64,000 nucleotides of DNA from Closterium sp. NIES-65. Taxonomy: Eukaryota > Streptophyta > Zygnematophyceae > Desmidiales > Closteriaceae. The stretch lies in assembly GCA_948144175.1 (NCBI GenBank), contig CANXME010002486.1, positions 5,407,001-5,471,000 on the forward strand, read 5' to 3'. Under the pieces are notes generated by a model. The model did not search any database, was not told where the DNA came from, and was given only the letters and a program-made list of their open reading frames with translations. A program made the translations under genes and the position numbers. This document shows, in pieces, positions 56,901 to 64,000 of this stretch (its first letter is position 1; each line of letters begins with the position of its first letter).

Positions 56901-58825
56901 ACCCTGGGGCGAGTGTCCCTGCTGACTCTGGTGTTGCTGCTCGGTCCCGGCCGTACTTTGTTCCGCTCCTGCAGCAGGTTCTTGGTCAGCTCCCTCCTCC
57001 TTGTCCTCCTCTCTCCTTAGCGTGTCCTCCGTCTGTCCAGCTGCAGTCGCAGCTACCGTCTGCCTCCTCTCTCCCTGGTCCTGCTCCTTACACAAGTCCG
57101 ACTGGAAGTCTTACTGAGCGTCTTGAGCCTGAGTCTCGCCCTGCGTCACCTGTCCGCACTGCTCTCTCTAGCAGTCGTGTCCAGCGTCAGAGTCTTCCTG
57201 TTCTCCCAGGCACTCAGCAGATGGCGCTTCGTCCGTCCACTGCTCCACAGCGTGTCCCACTGCCGTCTCCTCCTGCTTCTTCTCTTCCTGCTCTTGCTGA
57301 CCCTGGGTCAGACTCTCTTTGTGCTGCCAGTCCTACTTTCACGCGTCTCCTGGCTACTGTTGTCACTGACCCTTCCTTTGAGTCTGCTGCTGCGTCTGCC
57401 TTAGTTGCTGAGCTTGTCGACTTTGATGCTCGCTGTCGTCTAGATCACGCTGCTAGCCTAGTTGTTGAGTCTGAGTCTGTCTGTCCTCCGTCCGTCGGGG
57501 GTGAGTGTGCTCTTGGCACTGACGTCCTTGAGGACAGGCAGGAGGAGTTTGAGTGCTTTGCTGCCGCTTTGCCCCATCTCGTGTCCATGCTTGTTGCCCC
57601 TGAGGGAGACCCGGATGCACCAGACATCCCGACCCCACGCTCTTACGCAGAGGCGATGGCCGGTCCCTACTCCTCTCAGTGGCAGTCAGCCATGGACACA
57701 GAGATGGCTTCCTGGAAGTCCACAGGCACCTACGTCGACGAGGTTCCCCCGCCTGGGGCGAATATCGTCAGTGGCATGGGGATTTTCTGAGTGAAGCGGC
57801 CGCCGGGCTCTCCGCTTGTTTTCAAGGCGCGTTACGTTGCACCAGGCTTCAGTCAGCGAGAGGGAGTTGACTTCTTCCAGACCTTCTCCCCGACCCCAAA
57901 GATGACCACTCTTACGGTTCCGCTGCACGCCGCCGCTCAGCGTGACTACGAGCTCCACTCGCTTGACTTCAGCACTGCTTTCCTGCAGGGCAGCCTGCAC
58001 GAGGAGATCTGGCTGCGCCGTCCACCTGGCTTCACTGGGTCGTTCCCTCCTGGTACCCAGTGGAGCCTCCGACGGCCAGTCTACGGTCTCCGCCAGGCGC
58101 CTCGTGAGTGGCACGACACACTGAGGACTACGCTTGCGGCTCTTGGGTTCGCGCCTTCTACTGCTGACCCGTCGCTGTTTCTACGCACCGACACCTCATT
58201 GCCGCCGTTCTACGTCCTTGTGTACGTCGACGACTTGGTCTTTGCTACTGCTGACACTGTGGCACTCGCCCACGTGAAGTCGGAGATGCAGAAGAGACAC
58301 ACGTGCACAGACCTGGGTGAACTGACAAGCTATCTTGGCTTGAGGATCACTCGGGATAGAGCACGCCGCACCATCACCTTGACTCAGTCACACATGGTGC
58401 AGCAGGTCCTTCAGCGCTTCCGCTTCACGTACTCCTGGCCTCAGCCCACTCCTCTGCCTACCGGTCACTCGCTCTCAGCTCTGCCTTCGGATGAGTCTGT
58501 AGAGCCGAGTGGCCCGTATCCAGAGCTTGTGGGTTGCCTCATGTACCTGATGACCTGCACTCGACCAGACCTTGCATACCCTCTCAGCATTCTTGCACGC
58601 TATGTCGCTCCCGGCCGTCACCGGAAGGAGCACATGGATGCAGCTAAGAGGGTGTTGCGCTACTTGTGCAGTACGTCGGGCATGGGGCTTGTGCTTGGAG
58701 GGCGAGTCCCAGTTGTTCTCACTGGGCACTCAGACGCTTCTTGGGCAGACGACCAGGCTACTGAGCGGTCGTCTCAGGGCTACTCCTTCAGTCTAGGCTC
58801 TGGTTCTATTTCTTGGCGTTCTACC
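53904..58825 (+). pseudogene. element F gag-pol
   Basis: Gag starts MASPQVLVFDAEGRPVKF. Capsid (LPYLFPDLASFHTVADL, RLPDTLRAVRDHFLARCP), a Gly-rich tract (54690-54915), SPQEVREWY and a C-x13-C-x3-H-x4-C motif (CTYVIRTG..., near 55003) follow. Protease is FTLDSGASRCFF (55392). Integrase has MDVWGP, LHSDRGGEFSS, QQNGVAERRIG. The frame is intact to about 56703, where sequence after QDVTF is missing and the frame changes into a DPGVGAAAGAE linker. RT runs to 58825 with a TGA at 57788-57790 and YVDDLVFA near 58225. Not functional as it stands. Confidence 0.9.
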
Positions 58826-58955
58826 TGTCAGATTTATATGACATAGTTGCTGTAGGCTATAGTGGGGTAGCACATATGGGGTACAGGGTTTCTAGGGTTG
58901 TATTTGTACCCAATCTTTCCTTAGTCATTTTCATTCCTGTTTTCCTTGCTTCACA
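58826..58955 (+). repeat. 5' LTR of element G
   Basis: 130 bp with the family words TATGGGGTACA and TTGTACCCA. Confidence 0.88.
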
Positions 58956-59034
58956 TGGTATAGAGCGGGTCCTGCCTTAGGACCGTTTTTTTTAGGGCCC
59001 ACCGAAGCGCGCCCCGATGCGCGCCTTTTTTTTA

Positions 59035-59890
59035 GCGACCCCTCGGGTCGCCTTTTCCCTCGCGGCCCCGCTGTCCCTCAGACGCGGCCCCGCCACCTCT
59101 CCTGATCGTGGCCCCGCCGCCTGCTTGACGCGGCCCCGCCGCCTCCCCTGACGCGGCCCCGCCGCCTCCCCTGACGCGGCCCCGCCGCCTCCCCTGACGC
59201 GGCCCCGCCGCCTCCCCTGACGCGGCCCCGCCTCTGCTGCCGCGGCCCCGCCGCCGCCTCTGACGGCCCGCCGCTGCACCCTACGGCCCGCCGCCTCTGA
59301 CGGCCCCGCCTCTGCACCCTACGGCCCGCCGCTGCTCCTGCCGGCCCGCCGCCTCACCTGACGGCCCCGCCGCTGCTCCTGCCGGCCCGCCGCTGCTCCT
59401 GCCGGCCCGCCGCTGCACCTGCCGGCCCGTCGCTACACCCAGCGGCCCGCCGCTTCACCTGACGGCCCCGCCGCTGCACCTGCCGGCCCGCCGCTGCACC
59501 CTACGGCCCGCCGCTGCACCCTACGGCCCGCCGCCTGCACCTGCCGGCCCGTCGCTGCACCTGCCGGCCCGCCGCTGCACCTGCCGGCCCGCCACTGCAC
59601 CTGCCGGCCCGCCACTGCACCGGTCGACCCGCCGCTGCACCTGACGGCCCCGCCCCTGCATCTCCCGGCCGAGCCGCCCCAGCAGCCGAACCTCCCGGGA
59701 GCCGAGCCGCCCAACGCCGAGCCGCCCGGGACCCGAGCCGCCATGCCGCCGAGCCGCCCGGGAGCCGAGCCGCCCTGCACCCGAGCCGCCCAGCCGCCGA
59801 GCCGTCCGGGAGCCGAGCCGCCCTGCGCCCCAGCCGCCCAGCCATCGAGCCGCTGTGCACCCGAGCCGCCCGGTCGCTGAGCCGCCTTTC
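59035..59890 (+). repeat. GC-rich repetitive leader of element G
   Basis: CCTCCCCTGACGCGGCCCCG units (59100-59235), CTGCACCTGCCGGCCCGCCG units (59260-59660), then GCCGAGCCGCCCGGGA units (59680-59880). Confidence 0.8.
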
Positions 59891-59985
59891 TGCAGAGCTG
59901 CACGACCTGCCCTGCCTGGTGAGCACAGTCCCACTGACACTGCGAGCTCTTTCCCTACTGCTTGCACTGCGTCGCTGTCGTCGCC

Positions 59986-62900
59986 ATGGCTACCCCTAGT
60001 GTCCTAGCTTTTGACGCTGAGGGTCGCGCCATTGATTTTGAGGTCTGGTTAGACGACCTGCAGCTGTTCTTACAATGCGACAGGGCTGACGACCTTTCTC
60101 TCTTTGACCTCACCTCTGGCGCCTCTCCTGCTCCTGCTGCTGATGCTGATCCCACTGTCCGCTCTAAGTGGGCCACCCGCGATGCTGCTGCACGTCTTGC
60201 TGTGCGTCGCCACCTCCCTACCTCTGAGCGTGCGCACTTTAGTCAGTACAAGAGTGCTCAGACCTTGTACGACGCTGTAGTTGCGCGCTACTCCTCCCCT
60301 GCCACTGCTGCACTGAGCCGTCTCATGCTTCCCTACCTCTTTCCTGACCTCTCTGCCTTTCCCACTGTCGCTGACCTCATTACTCACCTCCGCACTAGTG
60401 ACACTCGCTACCGCGCCGCCCTTCCTGCTGAGTTCTACGCTAAGAACCCCCCCCCCATGTACATCGCTCTCTACTACGTAGTCGCGCGCCTCCCTGACTC
60501 CCTTCGCGTCGTCAGGGACCACTTTCTCGCAGTCTGTCCCACCACCCTCACCGTCGACCTCCTCGAGAAGGCCCTTCTCGCAGCGGAGAAGAGCATAGTC
60601 GCTGTAGGTGCTTCTCGTGGTGACCCTCGCACCCCCATCTTTGAGGGGTGCTCTCCTTCCCCCTTGCTGCCCTCTGTTGCCTCTGCTGCTGCTGCCGACC
60701 TGCTTGGTCTTGAGTCGGTCGGCGCGGCGTCTGCCCCTAGTGGGAGACATCGCTCCAGCAAGGGCAAGGGGGGCAAGGGCGCGGGTGGAGCTGGAGGGGG
60801 CGGTGGCGGTGGCGGCGGTGGCGGCGGAGGGAGTGGGGGTGGCGGCGGGACTAGTGGCGGGGGTGGTGGTGGTGGTGGCAGCAGTGGCGGAGACGGTGGT
60901 GGTGGTGCCAGCGGTGGTGGTGGAGGCAGCGGCGGTGGTGGAGGCGGCGGAGGTGGAGGCGGTGGAGGCGGCAGCGGAGGAGGCGGTGGTGGTGGAGGAG
61001 GTGGAGCTGGTCGGGGTGGTACCCAGCAGCGTAGCGGCGGTGGTGGTGGCCAGCGCTCGCAGCGGCAGCAGCAGCAGCGCTCGCGGGACATCCCTCCGCC
61101 TCAGCAGCTTCGTGAGTGGTACGCTGGGCGTCAGAGGGGTGGGGGTACTGGTCCCTGCACCTACGTTCTTCGTTCCGGCGACCGCGCGGGTGAGCAGTGT
61201 GGGGGTGCCCACGCCACCCAGCGCTACTTTGGCCGCCTGACGGACGCTTGGCGTCAGCAGTTCCCTGGGGCTAGTGAGATCCCTCGCTGGGATGAGCTTC
61301 TCAGGGCTGGTGTAGCGATCTTTGATCTTGATTTTGATGCTATCCTTGCTGCTATGTATGTTGTGGATTATAGTGAGGAGAATGAGGGTTACCGTTGTTT
61401 CCAGCCCGACCCGGGCATTGGTACTGCTGCGCTAGGTGCTTGTGAGGCTGCTGCTCTAGGTGCCAGTGCGTCTGTGCTCTCAGGTACTGGTGAGACTGCG
61501 CTCTCAGGTACTGCGTCGTCCTCGTCCTCCCTCACTTTCACACTTGACTCCGGAGCTTCTCGCTCCTTCTTTCGAGACCGCACTACCCTTACGCCGCTCG
61601 GCCGGCCGGTTGCGGTCTCCCTTGCTGACCCCTCTGGGGGTCCTGTCCTGTCTCACTTCTCCACTGTCCTCCCATGTCCGGCTGCCCCTTCGGGCACCCT
61701 GTCGGGTCTGTACCTTCCCTCGTTCTCTACGAATTTGGTGAGTGGAGCGGACCTGCAGGATGTGGGGGTTCACCAGTTCACTCCTGCGAGTCAGCGGGTG
61801 ACCCACTGCACGGAGGCACGCATAGGCCGACACCTGGCCACGTTCTCGCGTCGGCCGGGGTCGAGTCTCTACACCCTGACCGTTGAGTCTCCTCCTGTCC
61901 CTGCGTCTGGTCAGGTGGCTGCGTCGGGTCAGGTGCTTGCTGCTGCGTCCCGGTCAGGTCCTGAGTCTGCCCCCTGTTCTTGTCGCCTCCTGTCTCACGA
62001 GACTCTCCTGTGGCACCACCGTCTTGGCCACCCCTCCTTGCCCCGTCTTCGGAGCATGGCTTCCCGTGTCCTTGTCTCTGGTCTTCCCCAGTCTCTCCCT
62101 CCTCTCCCCTCCGGGCCAGGACCTTCCTGTGTCCTCTGTGTCGAGGGTCGCCTCCGGGCTACTCCTCACTCCTCCCACTTCCCCCCGACAGAGGCTCCCC
62201 TGCAGACGCTTCACATGGATGTGTGGGGCCCGGCCCCCGTCCGTGGGCAGGGTTACGAGCGCTACTTCCTGTTGGTGGTTGACGACTACTCGCGTTACAC
62301 CACAGTCCTCCCCTTGCGCAGCAAGGGTGAGGTCACTGAGGTGCTGATCGACTGGATCCGCGAGGCTTGTCTCCAGCTCAGGAAGAGCTTCGGCTCGGAC
62401 TTTCCTGTTCTGCGTCTGCACTCTGACAGAGGCGGAGAGTTCTCTTCTCGCCTTCTGTGGGACTACTGTCGTGCACGGGGGATCCGCCAGACCTTCACGC
62501 TTCCGGACTCACCACAGCAAAATGGGATTGCTGAGCGCCGCATTGGCATGGTCATGGATGTCGCTCGTACGTCCATGATGCATGCGGCTGCCCCCCATTT
62601 TCTGTGGCCGTTTGCGGTGAGGTACGCGGCGCATCAGCTCAACCTTCACCCCCGGGTCTCTCGGCCTGCGATGTCCCCAGCCTTGCTGTGGACGGGGAAG
62701 GTTGGCGATGCGTCTGTGTTCCGTTTCTGGGGATCTCGGGCGTTTGTCCGCGACTTGTCTGCGGACAAGCTGTCCCCTCGTGCTGCTCCCTGTGTCTTCC
62801 TTGGCTTCCCCACTGACGCCCCAGGGTGGCAGTTTTACCACCCCTCCTCTCGTCGTGTTCTGTCCTCCCAGGACGTCACGTTCGACGAGTCAGTCCCCTT

Positions 62901-64000
62901 CTACCGTCTCTTCCCCTACCGCACTCCTTCCCTCCCCCCTCCCCCGGACTTCCTTGTGCCGGTTCCCCCCCCGGTAGACCCCCTTCCCCCTCAGGTTCCT
63001 GCCCCCTCAGGTGTGTCCCAGGTAGACGCCGTTGACCCGGTCGAGGTTACTGGTGACTCGGGTGCTGCTGCGGGTGCTGAGCCTGGGGGTGTTGACTCTG
63101 GGGGTGCTATGCGCGGGGGTGCTGAGCCTGGGGGTGCTACTGCTGGGGGTGCTGGGCCTGAGGGTGCTACTGCGGAGGGTGCGGAGCCTGGGGGTGCTAA
63201 GCCGGGGGGTGCTGTGCCTGGAGGTGCTGGGTCTGGGGGTGCTGGGTCGGGAGCTGCTGAGCCTGGGGGTGCTGAGCTGGGGGCTGCTGAGCCTGGGGGT
63301 GCTGCGTCTGGAGCTGCTGAGCCTGGGGTTTCTCCTGCTGCTGCGTCTCGCCGGGAGCCCCTCTCTCCACAGGAGCTGCGCGAGTGGTTCGCTCGCCGCT
63401 GGAGGCGTGCTGCTGAGTCTGGAGGTGCTGCTGGAGCTGGAGCTGGAGCTTCTTCGACCGTCGAGGGTGCGGGTGCTGCCGGTCCCGGAGCTGCTGGACC
63501 TGCGCGTCCTCTTGGAGCTGGAGCTGCTGAGGGCGTTGGTGCTGAGCCTACTGCTGTTGGTCCTGCCGCTGGAGGTGTGGGTGGCGCTGGTGCTGTCGCT
63601 GAGGGTGGTGGTGCTGTCCCTGCTGAGTCTGGAGCTGCCGCGCGGCCTCGGCCGTACTTCGTTCCGCTCCTGCAGCAGGTTCTTGGTCTTTCTCCTCTAG
63701 TAGAGGGTCCACCGCCTGTCCAGTCGCTGTCCCTGCTGGAGCCTTCCTCTCCACTGCCTGCTCCCTCTCCTTACACTGGTCCTACTAGAGGTCTTGCTGA
63801 GCGTCGTGAGCCTGCGTCTCGTCCCGCGTCGCCTGTTCGTGCTGCTCGCGCTAGTGGTCGCAGTTCGCGTCAGCGTCCTCCTCCTGTCCCTGGCACGCAC
63901 CGGATGTCTTTGCGTCCGTCCACTGCTCCTCTGCGTGCCCCTTTGCCTTCTCCTCCTGAGTCCTCTCTTCCTGCGCTTGCCGACCCTGAGTCGGACTCTC
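59986..64000 (+). CDS. element G Gag-Pol polyprotein, open to the window edge
   Basis: ATG at 59986 opens a frame with no stop through 64000, more than 1,330 codons. Order: Gag N-terminus MATPSVLAFDAEGRAIDF; capsid (LPYLFPDLSAFPTVADL, RLPDSLRVVRDHFLAVCP); Gly-rich tract (60775-61015); QQLREWYAG; the Cys/His motif with its last Cys changed to Tyr (CTYVLRSG...QRYF); protease LDSGAS (Asp about residue 521); zinc block LWHHRLGHPSLPRL; integrase with MDVWGP (Asp 745), LHSDRGGEFSS (Asp 814) and QQNGIAERR (Glu about 850); a GGAEPG-type linker; SPQELREWFARRWRR; then RPYFVPLLQQVLGL. RT and RNase H would lie beyond the window. Frame checked at several points across the span. Confidence 0.93.
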   Translation, partial: MATPSVLAFDAEGRAIDFEVWLDDLQLFLQCDRADDLSLFDLTSGASPAPAADADPTVRSKWATRDAAARLAVRRHLPTSERAHFSQYKSAQTLYDAVVARYSSPATAALSRLMLPYLFPDLSAFPTVADLITHLRTSDTRYRAALPAEFYAKNPPPMYIALYYVVARLPDSLRVVRDHFLAVCPTTLTVDLLEKALLAAEKSIVAVGASRGDPRTPIFEGCSPSPLLPSVASAAAADLLGLESVGAASAPSGRHRSSKGKGGKGAGGAGGGGGGGGGGGGGSGGGGGTSGGGGGGGGSSGGDGGGGASGGGGGSGGGGGGGGGGGGGGSGGGGGGGGGGAGRGGTQQRSGGGGGQRSQRQQQQRSRDIPPPQQLREWYAGRQRGGGTGPCTYVLRSGDRAGEQCGGAHATQRYFGRLTDAWRQQFPGASEIPRWDELLRAGVAIFDLDFDAILAAMYVVDYSEENEGYRCFQPDPGIGTAALGACEAAALGASASVLSGTGETALSGTASSSSSLTFTLDSGASRSFFRDRTTLTPLGRPVAVSLADPSGGPVLSHFSTVLPCPAAPSGTLSGLYLPSFSTNLVSGADLQDVGVHQFTPASQRVTHCTEARIGRHLATFSRRPGSSLYTLTVESPPVPASGQVAASGQVLAAASRSGPESAPCSCRLLSHETLLWHHRLGHPSLPRLRSMASRVLVSGLPQSLPPLPSGPGPSCVLCVEGRLRATPHSSHFPPTEAPLQTLHMDVWGPAPVRGQGYERYFLLVVDDYSRYTTVLPLRSKGEVTEVLIDWIREACLQLRKSFGSDFPVLRLHSDRGGEFSSRLLWDYCRARGIRQTFTLPDSPQQNGIAERRIGMVMDVARTSMMHAAAPHFLWPFAVRYAAHQLNLHPRVSRPAMSPALLWTGKVGDASVFRFWGSRAFVRDLSADKLSPRAAPCVFLGFPTDAPGWQFYHPSSRRVLSSQDVTFDESVPFYRLFPYRTPSLPPPPDFLVPVPPPVDPLPPQVPAPSGVSQVDAVDPVEVTGDSGAAAGAEPGGVDSGGAMRGGAEPGGATAGGAGPEGATAEGAEPGGAKPGGAVPGGAGSGGAGSGAAEPGGAELGAAEPGGAASGAAEPGVSPAAASRREPLSPQELREWFARRWRRAAESGGAAGAGAGASSTVEGAGAAGPGAAGPARPLGAGAAEGVGAEPTAVGPAAGGVGGAGAVAEGGGAVPAESGAAARPRPYFVPLLQQVLGLSPLVEGPPPVQSLSLLEPSSPLPAPSPYTGPTRGLAERREPASRPASPVRAARASGRSSRQRPPPVPGTHRMSLRPSTAPLRAPLPSPPESSLPALADPESDS

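Larger units (their letters stand above)
52959..58825 (+). mobile_element. copia element F, interrupted by element G
   Basis: The 5' LTR at 52959-53090 (132 bp, TGTCAAACATTA to TTATTCCAACA) is followed by a primer-binding site starting TGGTATAGAG. It is inserted in gypsy E. The coding region is broken at 58825 in RNase H by the insertion of G, so the 3' end and 3' LTR should lie beyond the window. It has a full capsid, unlike C and D. Confidence 0.9.
58826..64000 (+). mobile_element. copia element G, runs off the right edge
   Basis: The 5' LTR is 58826-58955 (130 bp, TGTCAGATTTAT to GCTTCACA), followed by a primer-binding site starting TGGTATAGAG. It is inserted into RNase H of F after CTACC (58821-58825). 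The reading frame is intact to the window edge, so it is the youngest-looking family member here. Confidence 0.92.

Noticed and set aside
1-64000. tRNA or rRNA genes
   Set aside because: No cloverleaf with A/B boxes and no rRNA core sequence was recognised. Initiator-Met-like words are primer-binding sites of LTR elements.

Overview
The window reads as nuclear DNA of an intron-rich, GC-rich streptophyte, most likely a charophyte green alga (a zygnematophyte such as Closterium would fit). This rests on a Golgi glycosyltransferase of family GT34, a plastid-type SLH-domain protein of the plant At5g23890 kind, a plant-like 40S ribosomal protein S10, and abundant Ty1/copia and chromodomain Ty3/gypsy elements. 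The species is an inference. No rRNA, tRNA, CRISPR or bacterial operon was seen.

Three host genes were reconstructed exon by exon, all on the minus strand: a GT34 xyloglucan-xylosyltransferase-like gene (6936 down past position 1), RPS10 (about 11512 to 7978), and an SLH-domain gene (42991 to 35351). In all three, the junctions I placed keep reading phase and sit at GT/AG sites.

The most unusual feature is shared by all three genes. Their introns are filled with partial copies of the adjoining exons. Copies of an exon's 5' edge, often with its 3' splice site, lie upstream of the real exon; copies of its 3' edge, often with its 5' splice site, lie downstream. I call these exon-edge ladders.

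Between RPS10 and the SLH gene sits a 22 kb retroelement stack (12268-34290). Copia element A is flanked by the 5-bp duplication AGAAT and has been invaded by copia C (26648-33421, duplication AAAGT), by a 1.55 kb non-autonomous LTR element H (16324-17876, duplication GTGCC), and by copia B (18580 to about 25745, 5' end lost). LTR divergence follows the nesting order: A about 4%, C 3 of 129, H 1 of 240.

A second stack fills 44 kb to the right edge. Chromodomain gypsy element E (minus) is invaded by copia D (45773-52330, duplication TGGCT) and by copia F (from 52959); F is invaded by copia G (from 58826). G carries a Gag-Pol frame open from 59986 to the window edge and looks the most intact. 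B, C, D, F and G form one family with very short LTRs (about 98-132 bp), GC-rich repetitive leaders, an atypical Cys/His motif, and a Gly-Gly-Ala-Glu-Pro type linker between integrase and reverse transcriptase. C and D lack the capsid region.
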